From assembly GCA_004557645.1 (NCBI GenBank), contig SFGI01000022.1, forward strand, positions 1 through 64,000: a DNA stretch of 64,000 nucleotides, read 5' to 3'. This document shows, in pieces, positions 35,763-44,017 of the stretch. Within the stretch, counting starts at the first letter, position 1, and each line of letters opens with the position of its first letter. The translations under genes and the position numbers were made by a program. The notes under the pieces are model-generated. The model did not search any database. It saw only the letters and a program-made list of their open reading frames with translations, and had not been told where the DNA came from. The stretch comes from [Eubacterium] saphenum (GTDB lineage Bacteria > Bacillota > Clostridia > Lachnospirales > Anaerotignaceae).

Positions 35763-36812
35763 ATGGAAAAAATTGATATCAAATCCATGAATATAGAAGA
35801 ACTGGAACAGTTTTTAAAGGAACTGGGCGAGCCGAAATTCCGTGCAAAGCAGATTTTTGACTGGCTCCATGCCAAGCAGGTGGACAGCTTCGAGGAAATG
35901 ACGAACCTTTCTAAGAGCCTGCGGGAAAAGCTGGATGAAAAAGCAGCTATCAACGGTGTGGAGATGGTGCGGCGGTTGGTTTCCCAGATCGATGGAACGA
36001 GAAAATACCTCTTTGCCCTTTCCGATGGTGCCATCATCGAAAGTGTATTGATGAAATATGAACATGGCAATACGGTCTGCATTTCCACTCAGGTGGGCTG
36101 TCGTATGGGCTGTAAATTCTGCGCTTCCACCCTGGACGGTGTGGAACGGGGGCTGACGGCAGGGGAAATGCTTTCCCAGATCTATGCCATCCAGAAGGAC
36201 TGCGGTGAAAGAGTCCATGGCACAGTGCTGATGGGCAGCGGCGAACCACTGGATAACTATGATAACGTCGTGAAATTCCTGCACCTCATCAATGACCCCA
36301 AGGGGCAGAATATGGGACAGCGGCATATCACCCTTTCTACCTGTGGTCTGGTGGAGAAAATCTATGATCTGGCAGAAGAGGATCTGCAGATCACATTGGC
36401 AGTTTCTCTTCATGCGCCCAATGACGGCATTCGTACCCAGACGATGCCCATTGCCAAGGTCTATAGTATGGAGCGGCTGTTAAAAGCCTGCAGGGATTAT
36501 GCGGAGAAAACAAAACGCCGCATCACCTTTGAATATGCCCTCATCCATGGGGTAAATGATGGGGACGAGCATGCGTGGGAACTGGTGAAAAAGCTGAGAG
36601 ATCTGCTTTGCCATGTGAACCTGATCCCCGTGAACGATGTAAAGGAAAGAAACTATATCAAAAGCAGCAGCGACAGGGTGAAGCACTTTGCTTCCATCCT
36701 GAACGATAATGGCATTGAAACCACCGTCAGACGCAAGCTGGGCAGCGATATCGATGCAGCCTGCGGTCAGCTGCGGCGGAGTCATATAAAAGAACAAAAG
36801 ACGGAAGCCTGA
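35763..36812 (+). CDS. rlmN: 23S rRNA/tRNA adenine-C2 methyltransferase
   Basis: 349 aa radical-SAM enzyme methylating A2503 of 23S rRNA and A37 of some tRNAs. The cluster motif is CRMGCKFCAS (about residues 113-122), with the family GSGEPLDNYDNV, and the mechanistic Cys is within DIDAACGQLR near the C-terminus (about residue 337). It begins 3 nt after the rsmB remnant, so it was translationally linked to it. PrpC follows. Confidence 0.97.
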   Translation: MEKIDIKSMNIEELEQFLKELGEPKFRAKQIFDWLHAKQVDSFEEMTNLSKSLREKLDEKAAINGVEMVRRLVSQIDGTRKYLFALSDGAIIESVLMKYEHGNTVCISTQVGCRMGCKFCASTLDGVERGLTAGEMLSQIYAIQKDCGERVHGTVLMGSGEPLDNYDNVVKFLHLINDPKGQNMGQRHITLSTCGLVEKIYDLAEEDLQITLAVSLHAPNDGIRTQTMPIAKVYSMERLLKACRDYAEKTKRRITFEYALIHGVNDGDEHAWELVKKLRDLLCHVNLIPVNDVKERNYIKSSSDRVKHFASILNDNGIETTVRRKLGSDIDAACGQLRRSHIKEQKTEA

Positions 36813-36848
36813 ACTTTCGAAAACGTTTACCAAGGAGGTGGAGCAGCG

Positions 36849-37580
36849 TTGAAAGCAGTTGGGGTAAGCGATATTGGGAAATGTCGGAAAAACAACGAAG
36901 ATGCATATTATATTTCGGCAGGGGATGACCCCGCAGAAAATTTATATCTGGTAGCCGACGGAATGGGCGGCTGTAATGCCGGCGAAGTCGCCAGCAGCAG
37001 TGCCATCGAAGCATTCCTGGCCTATTTCTGGAAAGAAATGCAGCATGCAGACAGCGAAGATGTGCTGGATCTGATGACGGGGGCCATGGCGGCTGCCAAT
37101 AAGGAAGTTTATGATAAATCCAATTCTGCAAGGGAATTTGCGGAAATGGGGACGACCATCGTTGCAGCGGCAGTGCGGGAAGATAAGCTGTATGTAGCCC
37201 ATGTGGGAGACAGCAGAGCATATCTTTTCCGTAAAAAAGAAATGCTGCCCTTGACCACAGACCATTCTTATGTCATGGAATTGGTGAAGATGGGCAACAT
37301 CACCAAGGAAGAAGCGGCGAACCACCCCAAGCGGAATGTCATCACCCGCGCCGTTGGCATCAAAAACTCTGTGGAAGCAGATACGGCGATCCATCCTGTG
37401 AAAAAAGGCGATATCGTGCTGCTTTGCACAGATGGCCTTTCCGGTATGCTGAAGGATGAAGAGATGGCGAAGATTTTGAGCAAACGTGCCACTTTGGATC
37501 GGAAAGCGGCGATCTTGGTGGAAGAAGCCAACAAGCATGGTGGTCATGATAATATTTCCCTGATTTTGGTTGAGATATAA
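36849..37580 (+). CDS. prpC: PP2C-family Ser/Thr phosphatase (PrpC/Stp)
   Basis: 243 aa. Metal-dependent phosphatase opposing PrkC. Motifs: GKCRKNNEDAYY, VADGMGGCNAGEVAS, TTIVAAAV, VAHVGDSRAYL and CTDGLSGML, with metal-binding aspartates in place. It starts at TTG 36849, 8 nt after AGGAGGTG, and continues KAVGVSDIGK as in homologues. It is 18 nt upstream of prkC, the standard phosphatase-kinase couple. Confidence 0.95.
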   Translation: MKAVGVSDIGKCRKNNEDAYYISAGDDPAENLYLVADGMGGCNAGEVASSSAIEAFLAYFWKEMQHADSEDVLDLMTGAMAAANKEVYDKSNSAREFAEMGTTIVAAAVREDKLYVAHVGDSRAYLFRKKEMLPLTTDHSYVMELVKMGNITKEEAANHPKRNVITRAVGIKNSVEADTAIHPVKKGDIVLLCTDGLSGMLKDEEMAKILSKRATLDRKAAILVEEANKHGGHDNISLILVEI

Positions 37581-37598
37581 GTAGGAGGTTAAAAACTA

Positions 37599-39947
37599 AT
37601 GTTATTGAATCCGGGTACTGTCCTCAGCGGCAGATACGAAATTTTAGAAAAAATCGGTTCCGGCGGCATGGCAGTTGTTTATAGAGGCAGAGACAGAAAA
37701 CTGGACCGTTATGTGACGGTGAAGGTCCTGCGGGAGGAATTTATCGGCGATGAAGAATTCATCGAACGGTTCCGCTCCGAAGCCTGTTCTGCGGCAAGAT
37801 TGTCCCATCCCAATATCGTAAGAGCCTATGACGTGGGCGAAGATGGGGATATCAACTATATCGTAAATGAATATATCCACGGGGATACCCTGAAAAAGGC
37901 CATCAAGGAAAAAGCGCCTTTTGATTCTCGTTCTACCATCAATGTGGCGATCCAGATCGCTTCCGCATTGAGCCAGGCCCATAAAGCCCACATCGTACAT
38001 AGGGATATCAAGCCCCAGAATATCCTGGTGGGGACAGACGGTGTGGTAAAGGTAACGGACTTTGGCATTGCCAGAGCGGCAACAGCATCCACTATGACGA
38101 CTACAGCCAATGCGGCTGGTTCTGTTCATTATTTCTCCCCTGAACAGGCCAGAGGTGGCTATGTGGATGAAAAAAGTGATATCTATTCTCTGGGGATCAC
38201 GATGTTTGAAATGATCACAGGTGTACTGCCGTTCCAGGGCAATAATTCCGTCAGCATCGCATTGATGCACATCAATGATGAACTGCCGGATATCCGTCAG
38301 TATAACCCCAATTGCTCCCCTTCTTTGGAAGGTATCATCAAAAAAGCGACCATGAAAAAGGCCGATGAACGCTATGCCAGCATCGATCTTCTGCTGGCAG
38401 ACCTGATCCGTGCCAGAGCAGAGCTCACCGGTGCGGCAAAAGCAACGGAAGAATCTGCGGAAAAGAAAGAAAATGCAGGCGTCAAAGCAGCGGCAGTGGG
38501 TGCGGCGGCAGGCACAGCAGGCGTGCGTATGTCCAGAAGGGCGGAAGCGGCAGCCAGATTGAGAGAAGCTCAGGAAAAGGCAGCGGCGGAAAAGGCGGCG
38601 CAGGCAGAAGTGGAGACACCTCAGGAAACAAAGCCTGCTGACCCTAAGGAACTGGAATATATCCGCCGCCATAAGGCAGAGCCTGTGGAAGAAGTGCAGG
38701 AAGATAAAATCGTGGAAAATGAACCTGCAGAAGAGGAAGGCGATGTTCATACCCCTCTGGTTGGCTTTGAAAAATACAGCAAGAAGCTGAAAATGGCGCA
38801 GATTTCCAAAGAGGACGACTACGAAAATGAATATGTGGAGACAGAACCTGTGAAAACCAGCAGACGTCCCCAAAGGGTGCGCAGAAACCCCAGAACAGAA
38901 GACGATTACGACAACGAACATGACAGAAAGGCAGAACGCAAGGTTATCATTGCGGCGGTCATCACAGCACTGGTGCTGATTGGCATCATTTCCGTTGTGG
39001 GCATCAAATTTATGGGCGGCGGCTTTGGCGGTTTCATTTCCAGCGAAAAGAATATCGAAACCCCTCTGTTCATTGGTGTGCCCTATGAAGATGCAGTGAA
39101 AGAAGCAGAAAGAATGGGTATCATTCTGGTGGAAGATGGGGAAGATTACAGCAGCTTCTATGATGAAGGCTATATCATCTATCAGTCCGTCAGCGAAGGC
39201 ACAATGATCGGCGAAGGCACAAAGATTGGCGTAAAGATCAGTCTGGGGCTGACTTCGGAAGAAATGCCTGATGTGGTAGGCAAGAGCGAAAATGCAGCAA
39301 AAGAAGCTATCATCAGACTGGTTGGTGATGTGGTCAAAGTAGAATATGTCCATGATACAGATGTAAAAGCCGGTGAAGTCATCGAACAGGAACCTGAAGC
39401 AGGAGCGGAGATCACAGCAAAGAGCCGCATCGTGCTGAAGATCAGCAAAGGTGATGAAGGCGGCAACGTGGTCGTACCCAATGTAGTGAATGATCCTCTG
39501 GATAGTGCGAAGGCATCTTTGCAAGCCGTTGGTCTGGTAGTTGGCAATGTATCCTATGCGGCCAGCGACCGTGTGGCAGAAGGCAGAGTCATGACACAGA
39601 CATTGTCTGCAAATACGGAAGTACCCAGCGGCAGTGTTGTGAACCTGGTGGTCAGCACAGGGGCAGATACAACCCATAATACAGATACATCCACACCTTC
39701 TGCAGGCAACAGCCAGAGCCAGGGTACAAAATACTTCACCATCAACGCACCCTCCGGCAGCAGCGGTTCTGTCTATGTGCGTGTGGTGAAAGAGGATGCA
39801 GATGGGGTATATCCCGTAGTGGATGCTTACCGCGACGCTTCCGATTTCCCTTACAGTGTATCTGTAACAGGGAAGGGCAGCGGTACTGTGACCTGCTATA
39901 TCGACAATGTACAGCAGTGGTCCCAGAGTGTAAATTTTTCGGAGTAA
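37599..39947 (+). CDS. prkC: PASTA-domain Ser/Thr protein kinase
   Basis: 782 aa. Kinase domain about 10-270: glycine loop IGSGGMAVVYRG, HRDIKPQNIL, DFGIAR and YFSPEQARG. A long Ala/Glu-rich cytoplasmic linker follows (about 280-445), one membrane segment at about 448-470, then three extracellular PASTA repeats (about 485-690) and a Ser/Gly-rich tail with a small terminal domain. PASTA domains bind peptidoglycan fragments, so the kinase links wall state to growth, translation and spore germination. One unusual feature: the ATP-anchoring lysine sits in VTVKVL rather than VAIKVL. TAGGAGGTT precedes ATG 37599. Confidence 0.95.
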   Translation: MLLNPGTVLSGRYEILEKIGSGGMAVVYRGRDRKLDRYVTVKVLREEFIGDEEFIERFRSEACSAARLSHPNIVRAYDVGEDGDINYIVNEYIHGDTLKKAIKEKAPFDSRSTINVAIQIASALSQAHKAHIVHRDIKPQNILVGTDGVVKVTDFGIARAATASTMTTTANAAGSVHYFSPEQARGGYVDEKSDIYSLGITMFEMITGVLPFQGNNSVSIALMHINDELPDIRQYNPNCSPSLEGIIKKATMKKADERYASIDLLLADLIRARAELTGAAKATEESAEKKENAGVKAAAVGAAAGTAGVRMSRRAEAAARLREAQEKAAAEKAAQAEVETPQETKPADPKELEYIRRHKAEPVEEVQEDKIVENEPAEEEGDVHTPLVGFEKYSKKLKMAQISKEDDYENEYVETEPVKTSRRPQRVRRNPRTEDDYDNEHDRKAERKVIIAAVITALVLIGIISVVGIKFMGGGFGGFISSEKNIETPLFIGVPYEDAVKEAERMGIILVEDGEDYSSFYDEGYIIYQSVSEGTMIGEGTKIGVKISLGLTSEEMPDVVGKSENAAKEAIIRLVGDVVKVEYVHDTDVKAGEVIEQEPEAGAEITAKSRIVLKISKGDEGGNVVVPNVVNDPLDSAKASLQAVGLVVGNVSYAASDRVAEGRVMTQTLSANTEVPSGSVVNLVVSTGADTTHNTDTSTPSAGNSQSQGTKYFTINAPSGSSGSVYVRVVKEDADGVYPVVDAYRDASDFPYSVSVTGKGSGTVTCYIDNVQQWSQSVNFSE

Positions 39948-39956
39948 GGTGAAAAC

Positions 39957-40838
39957 ATGCTGGAAGGCGTAATTTTAAAAGGAATTGGCGGTTTTTATTA
40001 TATCGATACGGAAACGGGCGTTTATGAATGCAGGGCAAGGGGGATCTTCCGAAAGGAAGGGATCCGTCCTACGGTAGGGGATGCGGTACGCATTTCCGTC
40101 CTGGATGAGGAAAATAAGAAGGGCAGTCTGGATGAGATTTTGCCCAGAAGGAATGAACTCATCCGCCCCCGGGTATCCAATGTAGATCAGGCGGTGATCG
40201 TATTCGCAGCGAAAAGCCCTAATATGAATCTGGATCTGCTGGATCGTTTCCTGCTTCTTGCAGAGGAACAGGAACTGGATATTGTGATCGTGATCAATAA
40301 GATCGACAAGGATAAAAAAGAAAGGTATCTGGAAGCGGCGGAGATGTACCGCAAAGCAGGCTATCCTGTCATCTGCACCAGTGCGGAAAAAGGCATGGGC
40401 ATTGAAGAACTGCGCCATGCGCTGGAGAACAAGATTTCCGTTTTTGCAGGTCCTTCCGGGGTCGGCAAAAGCAGCCTTATCAATGCGGCATTCCCCGGTC
40501 TGCAGTTGAACACAGGGGAGATCAGTGAAAAGATACAGCGGGGCAAGCATACCACCCGCCATGCGGAGCTGATCCAGATCACAGAGAAAAGCTATATCGT
40601 GGACTCTCCCGGGTTCACCTCCCTTTTCCTGACCCATATCCCCTCGGAAAAACTGCAGTATCATTTCCGTGAATTTGAACCCTTTGTCCATAAATGCTAT
40701 TACAATGGCTGTATCCATATCAATGAGCCGGACTGTGCCGTAAAAGCGGAGATCGGCCAAGCCATCTCCCAGATGAGATATGACAGATATGTGACCATAT
40801 ATAACGAACTCAAGGAAGAAGAAGAGAGGAGACACTAA
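39957..40838 (+). CDS. rsgA: Ribosome small subunit-dependent GTPase RsgA
   Basis: 293 aa circularly permuted GTPase acting in late 30S maturation. An OB fold comes first, then G4 NKID, G1 FAGPSGVGKSSLINA and G3 DSPGF in permuted order, and the C-terminal zinc site C-YYNGCIH...EPDC. AGTAAGGTGAAAAC precedes ATG 39957. It is in the conserved prkC-rsgA-rpe string. Confidence 0.96.
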   Translation: MLEGVILKGIGGFYYIDTETGVYECRARGIFRKEGIRPTVGDAVRISVLDEENKKGSLDEILPRRNELIRPRVSNVDQAVIVFAAKSPNMNLDLLDRFLLLAEEQELDIVIVINKIDKDKKERYLEAAEMYRKAGYPVICTSAEKGMGIEELRHALENKISVFAGPSGVGKSSLINAAFPGLQLNTGEISEKIQRGKHTTRHAELIQITEKSYIVDSPGFTSLFLTHIPSEKLQYHFREFEPFVHKCYYNGCIHINEPDCAVKAEIGQAISQMRYDRYVTIYNELKEEEERRH

Positions 40839-40840
40839 CC

Positions 40841-41506
40841 ATGAGTATCAAACTTTCCCCCTCCATGCTTTCCATCGATTTTGGCAAAGTAGAGGAACAG
40901 CTGAAACTGATCGAAGACGCAGGCACACCCTATATCCATTTGGATGTCATGGACGGCGTTTTCGTACCCAATATCTCTTTTGGGATTCCCGTGATCAAAA
41001 GTGTTAGAAAATACAGCAACATGGTTTTCGATGCCCACCTGATGATCGTAGATCCTGAAAAATATATCGAGGATTTCCACAAAGCAGGGGCAGATATCAT
41101 CACCATCCATGTGGAAGCAGCAAAATATCCTATGGAAGTCATCCATCAGATCAAAGCAACAGGCTGTAAGGCTGGTATCACCCTGAACCCCAGAACACCT
41201 GTGGAAACCCTTTTGCCCTATTTGAAAGAGGTTGATGTCATTATGGTTATGACAGTAGAACCCGGTTTCGGCGGGCAGAGATTCATGGACAGTCAGCTTT
41301 CTAAGATCAGACAGCTGGCAGAATGGAAAAAAGAAATGGGCCTGAGCTACGATATCGAAGTGGATGGCGGCATTACCATCGATAATGTACGGGAAGTGTT
41401 GGATGCCGGCGCAAACGTGATCGTAGCAGGCTCTGCCGTATTTGGCAAAGAGGATATTGCTGCGGCAGCAAAGGGCTTCATGGACATTTTCAAGGAGTAT
41501 GAGTAA
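40841..41506 (+). CDS. rpe: Ribulose-phosphate 3-epimerase
   Basis: 221 aa TIM-barrel enzyme of the pentose phosphate pathway. Catalytic metal motifs: LSPSMLSIDF, HLDVMDGVFVPN, MTVEPGFGGQ and VDGGI. It starts 2 nt after rsgA with AGAGGAGACACTAACC upstream. thiN begins 1 nt after its stop. Confidence 0.97.
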   Translation: MSIKLSPSMLSIDFGKVEEQLKLIEDAGTPYIHLDVMDGVFVPNISFGIPVIKSVRKYSNMVFDAHLMIVDPEKYIEDFHKAGADIITIHVEAAKYPMEVIHQIKATGCKAGITLNPRTPVETLLPYLKEVDVIMVMTVEPGFGGQRFMDSQLSKIRQLAEWKKEMGLSYDIEVDGGITIDNVREVLDAGANVIVAGSAVFGKEDIAAAAKGFMDIFKEYE

Positions 41507-41507
41507 A

Positions 41508-42146
41508 ATGAAAGTTGTTATTTTTGCGGGAGCAAAAATCAGTGATTACAGCTTCTGCGAAAGCTATCTGCAGGGGGCGAATGCAGTCATCTGCTGCGAT
41601 GCGGGCATGCGTCATGCGAAAGCATTGGGCATCGACCCTGACTATATCGTAGGAGATTTCGATTCCACCAGCCCTGAGATTCTGGAATATTATAAGGCGA
41701 AAAACATCCCCATTCGTCAGTTCCCCACCAGAAAAGATGAAACGGATATGGAACTGGGCATTTTTCTGGCACTGGAATTGGGGGCGACCGACCTGGTGCT
41801 GTTCGGTGGTATTGGCGACCGATTCGACCATACCCTTGCCAATGCCCATTATCTGCTTTCTCTGCTGAAAAAAGGCGTGAGAGCTAGATTGGTGGATGAA
41901 AAGAACTGTGTAGAAGTGATCGACCGCCACCTGACAGTGGAAGGAAAGGTGGGCGATCTGGTTTCAACTCTCCCTCTTTCCATGGAAGTGAAGGGCATTA
42001 CCTTGAAGGGCTTTTCTTACTCCCTGACGGATGCGACCCTGACCTTGGATGGCGATTATATTGCGGTCAGCAATGTACTGGCGGAGGAAACAGCCACCAT
42101 TGATATCAAAGAAGGATATCTTTTTGTGATCCGTTCCAAAGACTAA
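41508..42146 (+). CDS. thiN: Thiamine pyrophosphokinase
   Basis: 212 aa. Makes thiamine diphosphate from thiamine and ATP. Motifs: CCDAGMRHA, YIVGDFDST (about residue 45) and TDMELGI; GGIGDRFDHTLAN (about 100) is characteristic. The start is ATG 41508, 10 nt after AAGGAG in the rpe end; longer in-frame starts lie inside rpe. It is the last gene of the long operon, followed by a strong terminator. Confidence 0.95.
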   Translation: MKVVIFAGAKISDYSFCESYLQGANAVICCDAGMRHAKALGIDPDYIVGDFDSTSPEILEYYKAKNIPIRQFPTRKDETDMELGIFLALELGATDLVLFGGIGDRFDHTLANAHYLLSLLKKGVRARLVDEKNCVEVIDRHLTVEGKVGDLVSTLPLSMEVKGITLKGFSYSLTDATLTLDGDYIAVSNVLAEETATIDIKEGYLFVIRSKD

Positions 42147-42151
42147 ATAAA

Positions 42152-42187
42152 AACCCCTTTCTATCGAAGGATAGAAGGGGGTTTTGT
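42152..42187 (+). terminator. Terminator after thiN
   Basis: AACCCCTTTCTATC (42152-42165) pairs with GATAGAAGGGGGTT (42170-42183), then T-rich sequence. Confidence 0.85.
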
Positions 42188-42254
42188 TGTATGGCTCGTT
42201 TTTGTTGCACATTTTTTGAATTGCTGAATAGGAATAAACAAAGGGGGTGTCGGA

Positions 42255-42425
42255 ATGCGGAAAAGATGCAATGGCGCGCCGATCAGATGGCTGGGCGGGG
42301 TAATATTGATCGCCATAGGTGTCGGGATGTTTCTGGCATGCCTGGTTCCGAAGTGTGTATTTTTGATCGGGGCATTGCTGATCGGGTTGGGGATCTGGCT
42401 CATCAGCCAGAACCGAAGATGCTGA
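42255..42425 (+). CDS. 56-aa membrane protein
   Basis: This short frame starts MRKRCNGAPIRWLGG and has two hydrophobic stretches, about residues 13-31 and 35-50 (KCVFLIGALLIGLGIWL), with basic ends. AGGGGG lies 8 nt upstream of the ATG. The positive-hydrophobic-hydrophobic-positive layout and the good ribosome site argue that it is real. It lies between the thiN terminator and the shared terminator with rpmB. A weak promoter (TTGCAC with an AT-rich -10 region) may exist near 42205-42235. Function unknown. Confidence 0.65.
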   Translation: MRKRCNGAPIRWLGGVILIAIGVGMFLACLVPKCVFLIGALLIGLGIWLISQNRRC

Positions 42426-42440
42426 ATATCCATAAAACGA

Positions 42441-42480
42441 AAAAAAGCCGTTCTTTTCATGGGAAAAGAATGGCTTTTAT
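42441..42480. terminator. Bidirectional terminator between the 56-aa gene and rpmB
   Basis: AAAAGCC-TTCTTTTC pairs with GAAAAGAATGGCTTTT around ATGG, with T runs on both strands. It serves the plus-strand small gene and minus-strand rpmB. Confidence 0.8.
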
Positions 42481-42493
42481 CATTCGTTTGGAA

Positions 42494-42697
42494 TTAGATT
42501 GCGCGTGTGATCTTGTTGGAACGCATGCATCTTGTGCAAACGTAAATAGATTTGATGTTACCGTTGTCTTCAACGATTTTCACTTTCTTTACGTTGGGTT
42601 TCCATTTTCTATTCGCACGTCTACTAACCTGGGAACGTTCAATGCTGATTCTATGACCTGTCATCTGGCCTTTTTCACAAATTGCACATTTAGCCAT
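42494..42697 (-). CDS. rpmB: 50S ribosomal protein L28
   Basis: 67 aa. MAKCAICEKGQMTGHRIS is the L28 N-terminus, and a second Cys pair in CTRC near the C-terminus makes this the zinc-binding (C+) form. The ATG at 42697 follows TAAGGAGGTGCAGACA on the minus strand; the longer frame upstream has no site. It stands alone, oriented against its neighbours, as rpmB often does. Confidence 0.96.
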   Translation of the reverse strand: MAKCAICEKGQMTGHRISIERSQVSRRANRKWKPNVKKVKIVEDNGNIKSIYVCTRCMRSNKITRAI

Positions 42698-42742
42698 TGT
42701 CTGCACCTCCTTAATCTCTAGCCTATGTGACATAACAAAGAT

Positions 42743-42771
42743 ATTTTAGCAGAAAAGACAAGGATTTGCAA
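42743..42771 (-). promoter_or_regulatory. rpmB promoter
   Basis: Minus strand TTGCAA (42771-42766), 17-nt spacer, TAAAAT (42748-42743), about 45 nt before the start codon. Confidence 0.65.
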
Positions 42772-42846
42772 GAAGAATTAGTGAAAAATCTAATTTTTTT
42801 TCGGGCAGAGGGAGGAGCTTGCTATTGGGAAAAATCTTAAGAAAGC

Positions 42847-42902
42847 TGTAAGAATTTTGTAAGGAGGTTGTAACCTGCGGAGGGGGAAAAGGATGGTATG
42901 GT
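42847..42902 (+). promoter_or_regulatory. Three 11-nt-spaced TGTAA repeats before a -10 box
   Basis: TGTAA occurs at 42847, 42858 and 42869, exactly 11 nt apart (the second and third flanked by TT), followed at 42897 by TATGGT. No consensus -35 is seen in between. One helical turn spacing of direct repeats in place of a -35 box is typical of OmpR/PhoB-family response-regulator sites. Confidence 0.5.
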
Positions 42903-42934
42903 AGAAAAAAGGGAAAAAGAAAGGAGAATGTGGT

Positions 42935-43876
42935 ATGAAAAAGGCGATTTGCTTGGCATTGGCAATGAGTATGGTAATCGGAACAACGACATTTGCGGCG
43001 GAGCAGAGGGTAACCTTTATGCGGGAGAATGAAATTATCTTACAGAATCCGCCAATCAAGAAGAACGGAAAATGGATGGTTTCTCTGGAGGATTTGGAAC
43101 TTCTGACAGGCACGCAGGCAGTGGAAGGAAATGATTCGATTGCCTTTCGGAAATCGGTTGCGCTGGCAGGCGTGGAGTTAGAAAGGGATGCGGCGGCATA
43201 TTTTCAAAAGGATGGCACTTTGTTGGAGGAGGCAAACGGCAGCTATCGAAAGCTGAATGTAACAGAATTTCGTCAAGGAGATATTTTGTATTTGCCCTGT
43301 CGGGACTATGCGGAGGCAATCGGCTATGATGTGCAGTGGTTCAAGTGGAATGGAGATTGTATTATGCTGCATGGACGGGAAATGCCTGAACTCACGCTGA
43401 AGGTGGAATATGACGCAAAAACGAATCGGATACAGGGCGAGATAGAAAATCAGGAGCCGCAGGCGTTTTTGTATGGCGAGGAATTTACCATTGAGCGAAA
43501 AACGGAAAGCGGTTGGGAATATGTGGAGGAAGCGGAGCCGCGGGATATAAATGCTGTCGGATATACGATGCGTGCAAAAAGAGAAAAAAATGACGGCATC
43601 ACGAGGATTGCATATTGGATGAGTACCAAGCTGCCGGCAGGGGAATATCGTATGGGTATCCCATTTTCCTATACTTATTATATCCAAAGTATGTATACGG
43701 ACTACTTAAATCAAAAAATAAAGGAAAATGACCTGAATGATATTGATTGGAATTACTATTATTCTACCAAGTGGGGCAAGCCTGATTTCTATTTTGACGG
43801 AGCGGGAGTCATGAGTACCACTGATTTGCAGAGAACGACAAATTATGTGCTGTATGGCACATTTACAGTGGAATGA
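42935..43876 (+). CDS. Secreted protein with copper-amine-oxidase-N-like and Ig-like regions
   Basis: 313 aa. Signal peptide residues 1-22 (MKKAICLALAMSMV...TFAA). Residues about 35-150 look like the Firmicute 'copper amine oxidase N-terminal' stalk domain (YLPCRDYAEAIGYDVQWF, resembling the LRxxAExxGxxVxW pattern), which is a wall-associated module and not an enzyme. Residues about 160-260 contain EEFTIERKTESGWEYVEE and LPAGEYRMGI, like a bacterial Ig-like domain found in secreted clostridial proteins. AGAAAGGAGAATGTGGT precedes ATG 42935. A compact terminator overlaps the stop. The role is probably cell-surface; the substrate is unknown. Confidence 0.78.
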   Translation: MKKAICLALAMSMVIGTTTFAAEQRVTFMRENEIILQNPPIKKNGKWMVSLEDLELLTGTQAVEGNDSIAFRKSVALAGVELERDAAAYFQKDGTLLEEANGSYRKLNVTEFRQGDILYLPCRDYAEAIGYDVQWFKWNGDCIMLHGREMPELTLKVEYDAKTNRIQGEIENQEPQAFLYGEEFTIERKTESGWEYVEEAEPRDINAVGYTMRAKREKNDGITRIAYWMSTKLPAGEYRMGIPFSYTYYIQSMYTDYLNQKIKENDLNDIDWNYYYSTKWGKPDFYFDGAGVMSTTDLQRTTNYVLYGTFTVE

Positions 43877-43897
43877 GAGGACGAAAGTCCTCTTTTT
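43876..43897 (+). terminator. Terminator after the secreted protein
   Basis: AGAGGAC (43876-43882), GAAA tetraloop, GTCCTCT (43887-43893), then T run. The stem begins at the last base of the stop codon. Confidence 0.8.
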
Positions 43898-44017
43898 CTA
43901 TTGCCGTTTTCCATTTCAGAAAACATTGTATTTTACCCACTTTTGCGGTATGATAAAAGAGACAAACTAGGGATATTCTATTTATGAAATAAATTTGAGA
44001 TACAAAGGAGAAATTGC

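Noticed and set aside
36816..36830. CGAAAACGTTTA before prpC as a LexA box
   Set aside because: The half sites do not match GAAC/GTTC at the right spacing and it lies between co-transcribed genes without a promoter.
37644..39677. 677-codon minus-strand frame opposite prkC
   Set aside because: Phe/Cys/His-rich antisense shadow of a clear kinase gene.
42191..42721. 176-codon plus-strand frame covering the rpmB locus
   Set aside because: It runs through a terminator hairpin and antisense to L28. The 56-aa frame at 42255 and rpmB explain the region better.
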